Part shown: piece after piece, positions 51,379-60,553 of the stretch
Layout: every line of letters begins with the position of its first letter
Numbering within the stretch: the stretch's first letter is position 1
Assembly (NCBI GenBank): GCA_900318145.1
Contig: ONJM01000005.1
Location: 60,237-124,236 of the forward strand
DNA: 64,000 bases
From: an uncultured Eubacteriales bacterium
Lineage (GTDB): Bacteria > Bacillota > Clostridia > Christensenellales > Aristaeellaceae
Direction of reading: 5' to 3'
Position numbers and translations under genes: made by a program
The notes under the pieces: generated by a model
Told to the model about the DNA's origin: nothing
The model's database searches: none
What the model saw: the letters and a program-made list of their open reading frames with translations, nothing else

Positions 51379-51956
51379 ACGAACAGGAATTTCTGTCAGC
51401 CCCCGGAGACGGGTTTGCGATCTATCAGCTGAAGCATGACATCTCCACCCGGGATCTGCGGTTTGCTTCCATGGCACTGGTGGAAAAATCCGGAAAGAAG
51501 ATTGACCACGGAAATTATGAACTGATCTATACCGGAAAGCTGGAACAGACGGCGGATCTGGAACAGCACGCAATTCTGGAGGAACTGTATGCCCGGTTCA
51601 ATCTGGCGATTCCCGAAGATTTCGCCAGCCACAGCCTGTCCATGAGCGACATCGTTGCCCTGCGGCAGTCCGGCCATATATCCTTTCACTATGTGGATAC
51701 CTTCGGATTCCGTGATGTCAAAGGATTTCTCCCGGACAACCTGCTCCACAGTGCGGAGATCGGCATGGAGGACGATTACAACATGATTGACGGTATCGTT
51801 GGCAACAACAGGATCAATCCGGCCCGGGAAGAGAGAACAGAACCGCCGAAAAAGGAGCTTTTACCGCTTCGGGAACAACTGAAACAGGTTATGAAAGAAC
51901 ACGGACAGCATCAGCATCCTGGCGGGGCAGTAAAAGTTCCCAGCCTGGAACTGTGA
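51375..51956 (+). CDS. YodL/DUF4316-like ICE protein
   Basis: The 193-residue protein begins with a YodL-like stretch (GDGFAIYQLKHDISTRDLRF) and has the HYVDTFGFRDVKGFLPDN region found in DUF4316 proteins of Tn1549-like elements. It has no membrane helix. Its role is unknown, possibly in DNA processing given its position after topoisomerase III. The start overlaps the topoisomerase stop as ATGA. Confidence 0.72.
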   Translation: MNEQEFLSAPGDGFAIYQLKHDISTRDLRFASMALVEKSGKKIDHGNYELIYTGKLEQTADLEQHAILEELYARFNLAIPEDFASHSLSMSDIVALRQSGHISFHYVDTFGFRDVKGFLPDNLLHSAEIGMEDDYNMIDGIVGNNRINPAREERTEPPKKELLPLREQLKQVMKEHGQHQHPGGAVKVPSLEL

Positions 51957-51968
51957 AAGGAGGATGCC

Positions 51969-52178
51969 ATGCCGGATTTCACAGAGGATGAGATCATGCT
52001 GATCAGGCTTTACTACGAAAGCAAAAAGGACTGGCTGATTGGTAATCTGATGACCATGCTTTCAGAAACTACCGCGGAAGAAACTGAACTGCGGCAGACC
52101 ACAGAAGGTCTGATCCGAAAACTGTCCGCACTGGACAGCGATCAATTCAAAGGAATCAGGGAATTGATTCTTGGTTAA
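51969..52178 (+). CDS. TTRAP-type transposon-transfer assisting protein
   Basis: The 69-residue protein (DFTEDEIMLIRLYYESKKDW, helical to the end) matches the TTRAP family of small proteins located before methylase-helicase genes in these ICEs. GGAGG lies five bases before ATG 51969. A strong intrinsic terminator follows it. Confidence 0.75.
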   Translation: MPDFTEDEIMLIRLYYESKKDWLIGNLMTMLSETTAEETELRQTTEGLIRKLSALDSDQFKGIRELILG

Positions 52179-52183
52179 CACCG

Positions 52184-52217
52184 GCCGGGAGCTTCAAACC
52201 TCCCGGCTCATTTTTTT
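52184..52217 (+). terminator. Intrinsic terminator before the methylase-helicase gene
   Basis: GCCGGGAG (52184-52191) pairs with CTCCCGGC (52200-52207) around an eight-base loop; seven T follow at 52211-52217. The next gene starts 21 bp later. Confidence 0.8.
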
Positions 52218-52237
52218 GAGAACAGGAGGTAAACCCC

Positions 52238-55200
52238 TTGCCTGCAAATGCTTTAGCCTATAAGCAGATGGCAGAGGATACGGCAAAACGGATCACGGGC
52301 AGTTATCAGGACTGGACTGCATTTTTGCAGACTGCTGCCCGTCTGTATAAGTATCCCTACCATGAACAACTCATGATCTTTGCGCAGCGCCCGGATGCAA
52401 CAGCCTGTGCAGAGTACGGACTTTGGAACAAAACTATGCGCCGGTATGTCCGGCGCGGCTCCAAGGGAATCGCGCTGATTGACCCGACAACAGATATCCC
52501 TCGAATCCGATATGTTTTTGATGTATCGGATACCGGTGCCCGGCAGAATTCCCTGACACCGTTCCTTTGGGAACTCGGAGAACCGCATGTGGACGCTGTT
52601 CACGCTGCGCTGGAAAACCGTTACGGTGTAAGCAATCCCGCCCTGGTGGATCAGCTCCAGACCATTGCCGGAACGCTTGCCCGGGATTACTGGGAAGAAA
52701 ATAAAAAAGATATCATCGACATCGTTGACGGTTCCTATCTGGAAGGATACGATGAGTTCAACGTAGGAGCTTCCTTCCGGAACGCTGCGGCAGTCAGCAT
52801 CTCCTACGTCCTGATGTCCCGGTGCGGGATGGAACCGGATGCGGCCTTTACCCATGAGGATTTCATGAGCGTGTTCGACTGGAATACACCGGAAGCTATA
52901 ACCGCCCTGGGTACAGCCGTCAGCCAGATCAGTGAGCAGGTGCTCCGGCAGATTGAAATCACAGTGAAGAACGTGGAAAGGAGTTTGCAAAATGAGCGAG
53001 ATTCAGTATCAGAGCAGCGGGGATTATCTGATCCCGAACCTGACCGTGGAGGAAACGCGGCCCCTGACGAAGTACGGACGGATGCGGAAGAAATACCTTC
53101 AGGCGAACCGTCCGGTACTGTTCAACAATCTCCTGCTGAGCGGACAGCTGCAGAACCATCTCCTGGAGACGGAAGAGACAGCGAACCGGAGACTCGAGGA
53201 GATGATCCGGAACATGGCGCAGGAGAGCGGCGTGACGGAAGATCTGAAAGCGGCGGATCAGATGAAATGGGTGGGCCTGATGAACACCCTGAAGGCGCAG
53301 GCGGAAGAGATCATTCTGGAAGAACTGATCTACGCCTGACAGATGAACCGGAAATCGCGCAGGAGCAACCGGTACAAAAGGGACAACGGGCAGCAGAAGA
53401 ACAGGTAGAGCAGTTGTCCCTTTTCCCCAGCGAGGAAGAACAGATCAAAACCGTGGATGCGATCAGAATCCACAGACCCATCGGAACGGAGCGGAGCGAC
53501 CGCCCCGTTCTTGCTTTATCTGATGAAGAAATTGATCATGTCCTGCGCCGCGGTTCCGGCTTTGAAGGCGGAAAACTGCGGATCGCCGCCCTTTACGCCC
53601 AGAATCCGACGCCGGTGGATGCCCGGGTTTTCCTGAGCAATGAATACGGGGTTGGCGGGCACAGTCATACCTTCCTGGACGGAACCAGCGGGTTTATTGA
53701 CTACAACTCCCGCGGAATGCAATTCCGTCGTTGGAAAACCAATGAAGAAATGACCCTGCGCTGGCATGTGGTAGAGCGTCATATCCGGGATATGATGGAG
53801 AAAGGCACATACCTCACGCCGCAGGAACAGCAACGCTTTGAGGAAATGCAGCGGGACTTTGCCGGAGAGGAAATGCCGCTTCCGCAGCCCCGGATGCATT
53901 ATCCACCTGCGGTGAATCCCGAACCCAGCGGATATGTTTCCACGAACCGGATTATTACCCAAATGGATATTGAACGGACGCTCCGTGAATGGAACGGCGA
54001 TATCCAGAGCAAGCATGCCATAGAACGCTATGTCCGGGAAGGCCATACGACGGAAGAGATTGCGGAACGCCTGCGTGAAACATATGGCGGGGATCTTTCG
54101 GCGCTTCCGGTCACCGTGAACGATGAACCGCGAGAAGTACTGTGGACAGATGCCGCAAACGCCCTGAATCGGTTGGTCTGGGACAACGAGTTTTACACTG
54201 AAGAAGAACAGGAACGCCTGGATGATATAGATCCTGTCGCAATTCGTGAAAACCTTGAAAAAGAAGGCATCGTAAACGGTGAAGTCGTTGAGCAGGAAGC
54301 AGAAACATCCGTTCAGGAACCGCTTCGTCCCGTTGAACGGCTCATTCCGGAGCATGACGGTATTCCCGCAATGCGGGAAATCACGATTGACCTGACTCCC
54401 CGGCAGCAGGAGACCCCCAATTTTTCCTGGGATCTGCATCCCGGGGATACGGTCTATATGGACGGCAGGGAGTTCATCGTGGAAGAAAACCGGCCTTTTG
54501 ATGTCAGTTTCAGCGATCCGGCTTTTCCGTATCCGATTCTTCGGGCAGAAGGAAAAGAATCATTGGAGTGGGTACTGGCCCGGGATGAACGGAATAACAA
54601 ATACCGAATCAGTCCGGAAACTCAGGCAACAGAGATATCAGAAAACACGCAGCCTGAACAACCGGAAGCTCAGGCAGAAACAGAGCGTGTTCCGCAAATT
54701 GCGGCAGAAAACTTCCGCATCACAGACGATCATCTGGGTGAAGGCGGTCAGAAAACCAAGTATGCCAACAATGTGGCAGCAATCCGGACGCTGAAAACCA
54801 TTGAAGCGGAAAACCGGCAGGCTACGCCGGAAGAACAGGAAATCTTGTCCCGGTATGTCGGCTGGGGCGGCATTCCGCAGGCATTTGATGAGCGTAATCT
54901 CGCTTGGGATGCGGAATATACCGAACTGAAAAGTCTCCTGACCGATGAAGAGTATGAAATGGCGCGAGCGTCTACTCTGAACGCCCACTACACTTCGCCT
55001 GTCGTTATTCGTGCCATGTATGACGCGGTGGAACAGATGGGTTTCCGGACAGGAAACATTCTGGAACCGTCATGCGGCGTTGGCAACTTCTTCGGCCTTC
55101 TGCCGGAGAACATGGCAGACAGCCGGCTGTACGGTGTGGAACTGGACAGCATTACCGGCAGAATTGCGCAATATCTGTATCCGCAGGCCGATATCATGGT

Positions 55201-58200
55201 CACCGGCTTTGAAAAAACGGATCGCCGTGATTTCTTTGATCTGGCGATTGGCAATGTACCCTTTGGTTCCTATAAGCTTTCGGACAAACGCTTTGACAAG
55301 CAGAATTTCCTGATTCACGACTATTTCTTCGCAAAAGCGTTGGATCAGGTCCGTCCGGGTGGCATTGTGGCGTTTATCACTTCCAAGGGCACCATGGATA
55401 AACAATCCCCCGAAGTCAGGCAGTATATCGCGCAACGGGCTGAACTGCTCGGTGCAATCCGCCTGCCGAATAACGCTTTCAGGGCAAATGCCGGCACTGA
55501 AGTCACCAGCGACATCATTTTCCTTCAAAAACGGGAACAGCCTATTGATATTGAACCGGACTGGGTGCATTTAGGCCTGACGGAAGACGGTATCCCAATC
55601 AACAGTTATTTCGTGGAACATCCGGAAATGGTACTGGGTACCATGGCCTGGGATGACAGTATGTACGGCAACCGGCAGGAAACAGCCTGTCTCCCGATCG
55701 AAGGCGCGGATCTGTCAGAGCAGCTGGCGGCAGCAGTCCGAAGCATCACAGGTGAATATCATGCTGTGGAAATGCCGGATCTGGCAGACGGAGAAGAAAT
55801 CCGGGAAAGCATTCCCGCTGATCCGGACGTGAAAAACTTCTCCTACACGGTTGTGGATGATAAGGTCTATTACCGGGAAAACTCCGTCATGGTACGCCCG
55901 GAACTGAACGCGACCACTCAGGAACGGAACAAGGGCATGGTTGCCCTGCGGGACTGCGTTCATCGTCTGATGGATGCCCAGCTGAACGATGACAGCGAAG
56001 AAACAATCCATGCGCTACAGCAGGAATTGAACCAGCGGTATGACGACTATACCGCGAAATACGGACTGATCAACAGCCGTGCCAACGCACTGGCTTTCAG
56101 TGACGATTCAGCCTATTACCTGCTCTGTTCCCTGGAAATCCTGAATGAAAACGGTGAACTGGAACGTAAAGCGGACATGTTTACCAAACGGACGATCCGT
56201 CAGCAGCATGTGATTGAGCATGTGGATACGGCAGTGGAAGCACTGGCGGTCTCCATTTCGGAAAAAGCCAGGGTGGATGTGCCGTACATGGCGGAACTGA
56301 CCGGAAAAGATGAGGATGAGATCGCGGATGAATTGACAGGAATCATTTTTCAGATTCCCGGCCCGCTGGACGAGGACGGCCGCGCTACCTTTGTGACAGC
56401 GGATGAATATCTGTCCGGGAACGTCCGTCAAAAGCTCCGGGAAGCAGAGGACGCAGCGGAAATGTCTCCATATTTCGATGTGAATGTGCAGGCACTGAAA
56501 GCCGCACAGCCCAAGGATCTGGACGCATCGGAGATTGACGTACGCCTCGGAGCGACCTGGGTCGGAAAACAGTATATTCAGCAATTCATGGAGGAAATCC
56601 TGGAAATCCCGTTCTATCAGCGGCGGGCCATACAGGTTCAGTTTTCAGAATATACCGCGGAATGGCATATCAATGGGAAAAACGTACCGTCCTACAGCAA
56701 TGTGCCGGTCAATATTACCTACGGAACTGACCGGGCGAACGCCCTGAGGATTCTGGAAGATACGCTGAATTTGCGGGACATCCGGATCTACGATACGATA
56801 CAGGACGCGGACGGCAAGGAACGCCGGGTGCTGAACCAGAAGGAAACGACCCTGGCACAACAGAAACAGCAGGCATTGAAAAACGTTTTTCAGGAATGGA
56901 TCTGGAAAGATCCGCAGCGCCGGGAAACGCTTGTTCAGCGGTACAATGAGAAGTTCAATTCCATCCGTACCCGGGAATATGACGGCAGCCATATCACTTT
57001 TTCCGGAATGAACCCGGAAATTGTTCTCCGGGAACACCAACGGAACGCGATCGCCCATATCATCTATGGCGGAAATACCCTGCTGGCCCATCAGGTCGGT
57101 GCCGGAAAAACCTTTGAAATGACCGGAGCAGCCATGGAAAGCAAACGCCTTGGCCTTTGCCAGAAAAGCATGTTTGTCGTGCCGAATCACCTGACAGAAC
57201 AGTGGGCGGCAGAGTTTCTGAGGCTGTATCCGTCCGCTAAGATCTTGGTTACAACGAAAAAAGACTTTGAAAAAGCCAACCGGAAGAAGTTCTGTGCCCG
57301 GATTGCCACCGGTGATTATGACGCTGTGATCATCGGCCACAGCCAGTTTGAACGGATTCCAGTTTCCCAGGAACGGCAGGAACGTTTGCTGAAAGAGCAG
57401 ATCGACGAACTGACCACCGGTATTCAGGAACTGAAAATGAGCCGGGGCGAACAGTTCAGCATCAAACAGCTGGAACGAACGAAAAAGCAACTGGAAGGCA
57501 GGCTCAGAAAGCTTCAGGCAACAGAAAAGAAAGATGATGTAGTCACTTTTGAGCAGCTGGGCGTGGATCGGCTGTTTGTGGATGAAGCCCACAGCCACAA
57601 AAACCTGTTCCTGACCACAAAAATGCGGAACGTTGCCGGCCTTTCCACCAGCGAAGCGCAGAAATCCACGGATATGTTCCTGAAATGCCGGTATATGGAT
57701 GAAATCACCGGCGGCCGCGGCGTGATCTTTGCCACGGGCACGCCGGTGACCAATTCCATGACGGAACTGTATACCATGCAGCGGTATCTGCAGTACGGAA
57801 CGTTGAAAAGAAACAATATGACGCATTTCGACTGCTGGGCCTCCACTTTCGGGGAAACGGTAACGGCGATTGAGCTGGCTCCGGAAGGTACCGGATATCG
57901 TGCCAGAACACGTTTTGCCAAGTTTTTCAACCTGCCTGAGCTGATGACTATGTTCAAAGAAATCGCGGATATCAAAACAGCGGATCAGCTGCACCTGCCC
58001 ACGCCGGAAGTACATTATGAAACAGTGGTCGCTCAACCGACAGAGCACCAGAAAGCCATGATCGCGGAACTCTCCGAACGGGCTTCCCGGATTCACGGCG
58101 GCAGCGTCGATCCCCGGGTAGACAATATGCTGAAGATCACCAGTGATGGCAGAAAGCTGGGACTGGATCAGCGGCTGATCAATCCTCTGCTCCCGGACGA

Positions 58201-59620
58201 TCCCGGCAGCAAAGTGAATGCTTGCGTGAACAATGTCTTCCGAATCTGGCAGGAAGGAACGCCGGAAAAACTGACACAGCTGATTTTCTGTGATATCTCC
58301 ACTCCCAAAGGCAAGGCCGGAAAAGATCAGGCAAAAGAAAAAAAGGATCTGACGGAACCATCCGCTCCGGAACCCACATTACCGGATGATGACTTTGGAG
58401 ATCTGCCACCGGAAGGAACTGAACAGGCAGGGAGCCTGTTTAGCGCTGAAAAGAGCAATGACTTTTCCGTTTACGAGGATATCCGGGACAAGCTGATTGC
58501 CCGAGGTGTTCCGCCGGAGGAAATCGCTTTTATCCACGATGCGGATACGGAAGTCAAAAAGAAAGAGCTTTTTGCGAAAGTCCGTTCTGGACAGGTGCGT
58601 ATTCTTATGGGCAGTACCGCCAAGATGGGAGCCGGAACCAACGTGCAGGATCGCCTGATCGCCTCCCATGATCTGGACTGCCCCTGGCGTCCCGGAGATC
58701 TGGAACAGCGGGCAGGCCGAATTGTCCGTCAGGGTAATTTGAATCCGGATGTGCATATCTACCGGTATGTGACGGAAGGCTCCTTTGACAGCTATCTCTG
58801 GCAAACAGTGGAAAACAAGCAAAAGTTCATCTCCCAGATTATGACCTCCAAATCGCCGGTTCGCTCCTGTGAAGACGTGGACGAAACGGCGCTTTCTTAT
58901 GCGGAGATCAAGGCGCTGTGCGCCGGGGATGACCGCATCAAAGAGAAGATGGCGCTGGATGTGGATGTCGCCCGCCTGAGATTGATGAAAGCTGAACACC
59001 AGAGCAACCAATACCGGTTGGAAGATCAACTGCTGAAACAGTTTCCTCGGGAAATCGAGCAGAATCGCGGATACCTGGTCGGTCTGCAGAAGGATCTGGA
59101 TATACTGGCGGCTCATCCGCTGCCGGAAAAGGATTTCATCGGCATGACAGTCAATGGTACTCATTTTACGGAAAAGGACAAAGCCGGAGAAGCAATTCTG
59201 GAAGCCTGCAAAACCATCACGGACGACAAGGATCATCTGATCGGCGAATATCGGGGGCTTCAAATGTCTCTGTCTTATAACGCTTTCGCCGGTCAGTACA
59301 TCCTGACGATGAAGGGCGAAATGTCCCATTCAGTGGATATCGGCACCAGTGCTCTGGGCAATATGACCCGGATTGACAATGCCCTGAATAACATTCCTGT
59401 CCGGATGCAAAACATCGAAGGAAAACTGGAAAGCCTGAATCAGCAGATGGCAACCGCCCGTGCTGAATTAGGGAAACCTTTCCCACAGGAAGCAGAATTC
59501 AGGCAGAAAAGCGAACGGCTGGCAGAGCTGGACGCCGCGCTGAACATGGATAATGCTCATAAACCCCAGACACAGGAACAGGAAAAACCAAACAAACGAA
59601 ACAGAGAGGAAGCGAGATAA
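52238..59620 (+). CDS. Giant methylase-helicase (SNF2/DEAD-type, LtrC-like) ICE protein
   Basis: The 2460-residue protein starts with an ArdC/LtrC-like region (GSYQDWTAFLQTAARLYKYP) and a disordered linker at 250-370 that overlaps tnpV. The N6-methylase part has motif I EPSCGVGNFFG (about 942) and IGNVPFGS (about 1004, in place of NPPF). The helicase part has Walker A HQVGAGKT (about 1616), DEAHSHKN (about 1783) and QRAGRIVRQGN (about 2156). It probably unwinds and methylates transferred DNA, protecting it from restriction. TTG 52238 is the start, with AGGAGG eight to nine bases upstream. The methylase motif variant may be weak or inactive. Confidence 0.9.
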   Translation: MPANALAYKQMAEDTAKRITGSYQDWTAFLQTAARLYKYPYHEQLMIFAQRPDATACAEYGLWNKTMRRYVRRGSKGIALIDPTTDIPRIRYVFDVSDTGARQNSLTPFLWELGEPHVDAVHAALENRYGVSNPALVDQLQTIAGTLARDYWEENKKDIIDIVDGSYLEGYDEFNVGASFRNAAAVSISYVLMSRCGMEPDAAFTHEDFMSVFDWNTPEAITALGTAVSQISEQVLRQIEITVKNVERSLQNERDSVSEQRGLSDPEPDRGGNAAPDEVRTDAEEIPSGEPSGTVQQSPAERTAAEPSPGDGRDSEPETRGDDPEHGAGERRDGRSESGGSDEMGGPDEHPEGAGGRDHSGRTDLRLTDEPEIAQEQPVQKGQRAAEEQVEQLSLFPSEEEQIKTVDAIRIHRPIGTERSDRPVLALSDEEIDHVLRRGSGFEGGKLRIAALYAQNPTPVDARVFLSNEYGVGGHSHTFLDGTSGFIDYNSRGMQFRRWKTNEEMTLRWHVVERHIRDMMEKGTYLTPQEQQRFEEMQRDFAGEEMPLPQPRMHYPPAVNPEPSGYVSTNRIITQMDIERTLREWNGDIQSKHAIERYVREGHTTEEIAERLRETYGGDLSALPVTVNDEPREVLWTDAANALNRLVWDNEFYTEEEQERLDDIDPVAIRENLEKEGIVNGEVVEQEAETSVQEPLRPVERLIPEHDGIPAMREITIDLTPRQQETPNFSWDLHPGDTVYMDGREFIVEENRPFDVSFSDPAFPYPILRAEGKESLEWVLARDERNNKYRISPETQATEISENTQPEQPEAQAETERVPQIAAENFRITDDHLGEGGQKTKYANNVAAIRTLKTIEAENRQATPEEQEILSRYVGWGGIPQAFDERNLAWDAEYTELKSLLTDEEYEMARASTLNAHYTSPVVIRAMYDAVEQMGFRTGNILEPSCGVGNFFGLLPENMADSRLYGVELDSITGRIAQYLYPQADIMVTGFEKTDRRDFFDLAIGNVPFGSYKLSDKRFDKQNFLIHDYFFAKALDQVRPGGIVAFITSKGTMDKQSPEVRQYIAQRAELLGAIRLPNNAFRANAGTEVTSDIIFLQKREQPIDIEPDWVHLGLTEDGIPINSYFVEHPEMVLGTMAWDDSMYGNRQETACLPIEGADLSEQLAAAVRSITGEYHAVEMPDLADGEEIRESIPADPDVKNFSYTVVDDKVYYRENSVMVRPELNATTQERNKGMVALRDCVHRLMDAQLNDDSEETIHALQQELNQRYDDYTAKYGLINSRANALAFSDDSAYYLLCSLEILNENGELERKADMFTKRTIRQQHVIEHVDTAVEALAVSISEKARVDVPYMAELTGKDEDEIADELTGIIFQIPGPLDEDGRATFVTADEYLSGNVRQKLREAEDAAEMSPYFDVNVQALKAAQPKDLDASEIDVRLGATWVGKQYIQQFMEEILEIPFYQRRAIQVQFSEYTAEWHINGKNVPSYSNVPVNITYGTDRANALRILEDTLNLRDIRIYDTIQDADGKERRVLNQKETTLAQQKQQALKNVFQEWIWKDPQRRETLVQRYNEKFNSIRTREYDGSHITFSGMNPEIVLREHQRNAIAHIIYGGNTLLAHQVGAGKTFEMTGAAMESKRLGLCQKSMFVVPNHLTEQWAAEFLRLYPSAKILVTTKKDFEKANRKKFCARIATGDYDAVIIGHSQFERIPVSQERQERLLKEQIDELTTGIQELKMSRGEQFSIKQLERTKKQLEGRLRKLQATEKKDDVVTFEQLGVDRLFVDEAHSHKNLFLTTKMRNVAGLSTSEAQKSTDMFLKCRYMDEITGGRGVIFATGTPVTNSMTELYTMQRYLQYGTLKRNNMTHFDCWASTFGETVTAIELAPEGTGYRARTRFAKFFNLPELMTMFKEIADIKTADQLHLPTPEVHYETVVAQPTEHQKAMIAELSERASRIHGGSVDPRVDNMLKITSDGRKLGLDQRLINPLLPDDPGSKVNACVNNVFRIWQEGTPEKLTQLIFCDISTPKGKAGKDQAKEKKDLTEPSAPEPTLPDDDFGDLPPEGTEQAGSLFSAEKSNDFSVYEDIRDKLIARGVPPEEIAFIHDADTEVKKKELFAKVRSGQVRILMGSTAKMGAGTNVQDRLIASHDLDCPWRPGDLEQRAGRIVRQGNLNPDVHIYRYVTEGSFDSYLWQTVENKQKFISQIMTSKSPVRSCEDVDETALSYAEIKALCAGDDRIKEKMALDVDVARLRLMKAEHQSNQYRLEDQLLKQFPREIEQNRGYLVGLQKDLDILAAHPLPEKDFIGMTVNGTHFTEKDKAGEAILEACKTITDDKDHLIGEYRGLQMSLSYNAFAGQYILTMKGEMSHSVDIGTSALGNMTRIDNALNNIPVRMQNIEGKLESLNQQMATARAELGKPFPQEAEFRQKSERLAELDAALNMDNAHKPQTQEQEKPNKRNREEAR
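52992..53339 (+). CDS. tnpV: TnpV-family protein nested out of frame in the helicase gene
   Basis: A 115-residue open frame lies entirely inside the methylase-helicase gene in another frame of the same strand. Its protein (LTKYGRMRKKYLQANRPVLF, then WVGLMNTLKAQAEEIILEEL) matches TnpV proteins known from Tn4451-type elements. It has its own AAAGGAG eight bases before ATG 52992. In the helicase frame the same bases encode a disordered, Gly/Glu/Pro-rich linker with no fold, so the conserved product here is probably TnpV. Confidence 0.8.
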   Translation: MSEIQYQSSGDYLIPNLTVEETRPLTKYGRMRKKYLQANRPVLFNNLLLSGQLQNHLLETEETANRRLEEMIRNMAQESGVTEDLKAADQMKWVGLMNTLKAQAEEIILEELIYA

Positions 59621-60136
59621 ATGGATGAAAACATGGATTACAAAGCGATCCCCGTTTACCGGGAAACATCGGTCTATGCCCGGAAAAACGACGAACTGGA
59701 GTTATACCGGGCGTCTTCTGCCGCGAACAGGGCCTGCAAGCATGTGATCGAAGAATCGATCCGGGAACATTTTGACGGGATGCGCCTTCCCAGAAGCATC
59801 GTACCGCCGATTCTGGACACTTTCGGCGCAGATCGCGTCAGCTATGTGCTGGTGAATACGCTCCAGAGCAAAAGTTGGGACGGCAGATTCGGCAAGGATA
59901 ATCTGGAATGGGCACAGACCATCCCGATTATCCCGGACCTGGCCGATTCCATTAACAAGAACAGTTTCTGCGTGGTGGAAACCCATCCGGCAGTCTTGGA
60001 CGGCTTCATCCGCCATGTCCGGAAGGCTATTGAGGAGCGATCCCGCCCGACGCTGGCGGAGCAGCTGAAATCGGTCATGTCCAATCCGCCGTCCGGAAAG
60101 CATGACAGGCCCAAGGCCCACGGGATGGAGCGCTGA
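59621..60136 (+). CDS. DUF3849-family protein
   Basis: The 171-residue protein contains the DUF3849 pattern (AIPVYRETSVYARKNDELEL; VLVNTLQSKSWDGRFGKDNL) seen downstream of these methylase-helicase genes. The last 30 residues are Pro/Lys-rich. It begins immediately after the helicase stop, with GAGAGGAAG upstream, so it is co-translated. Role unknown. Confidence 0.82.
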   Translation: MDENMDYKAIPVYRETSVYARKNDELELYRASSAANRACKHVIEESIREHFDGMRLPRSIVPPILDTFGADRVSYVLVNTLQSKSWDGRFGKDNLEWAQTIPIIPDLADSINKNSFCVVETHPAVLDGFIRHVRKAIEERSRPTLAEQLKSVMSNPPSGKHDRPKAHGMER

Positions 60137-60137
60137 C

Positions 60138-60479
60138 ATGCACAACAGAAAAAGGTCCATCCTGATCCGGTTCTATGTCACTCCGGAAGAGCTGCAAATG
60201 CTGGAGCAGAAACAGGAAGAATGTCGAATGACCAGCCGGGAGGCCATGATCCGAAAACTGATCTTTGAAGGCAGCATCCTGACGCTGGACATTCCCGAAA
60301 TCCGGGAACTGTCCGCGAATCTGGGACGCTGCGCCGGTAGCCTGAACCAGATAGCCAAACGGGTCAATATCACCGGGAGACTGTATGAAAACGACCTGAA
60401 AGAAACGAAAAGCAACTTGAACGACATGACAGAAATGATCCGGAGGATCTATCAGCAGCTGACAGAAATCAAAACATGA
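60138..60479 (+). CDS. mobC: MobC-type relaxosome protein
   Basis: The 113-residue protein has a ribbon-helix-helix N-terminus (RSILIRFYVTPEELQMLEQK) and a C-terminal helical part (LSANLGRCAGSLNQIAKRVN) like MobC proteins, which melt oriT DNA and help relaxase. GGAG lies seven bases before ATG 60138. It is followed by a terminator-like hairpin and then the relaxase. Confidence 0.85.
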   Translation: MHNRKRSILIRFYVTPEELQMLEQKQEECRMTSREAMIRKLIFEGSILTLDIPEIRELSANLGRCAGSLNQIAKRVNITGRLYENDLKETKSNLNDMTEMIRRIYQQLTEIKT

Positions 60480-60486
60480 CTGAAGT

Positions 60487-60529
60487 GGGGGGACGCTGTG
60501 CTAATGACACGGTGTTCTCCCGCTTTTTT
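60487..60529 (+). terminator. Terminator-like hairpin before the relaxase gene
   Basis: A 14-bp stem (60487-60500 with 60508-60521) with several G-T wobbles surrounds CTAATGA and is followed by six T (60524-60529). The wobbles favour an RNA structure over a DNA one, so an attenuator fits better than oriT, though oriT could also lie nearby. Confidence 0.6.
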
Positions 60530-60553
60530 CATAGCGAAAAGGAGAAGCACACC

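Noticed and set aside
60480-60553. Proposed oriT between mobC and the relaxase
   Set aside because: The hairpin depends on G-T wobbles and is followed by a T-tract, which suits a terminator; no clear nick-site sequence could be identified.
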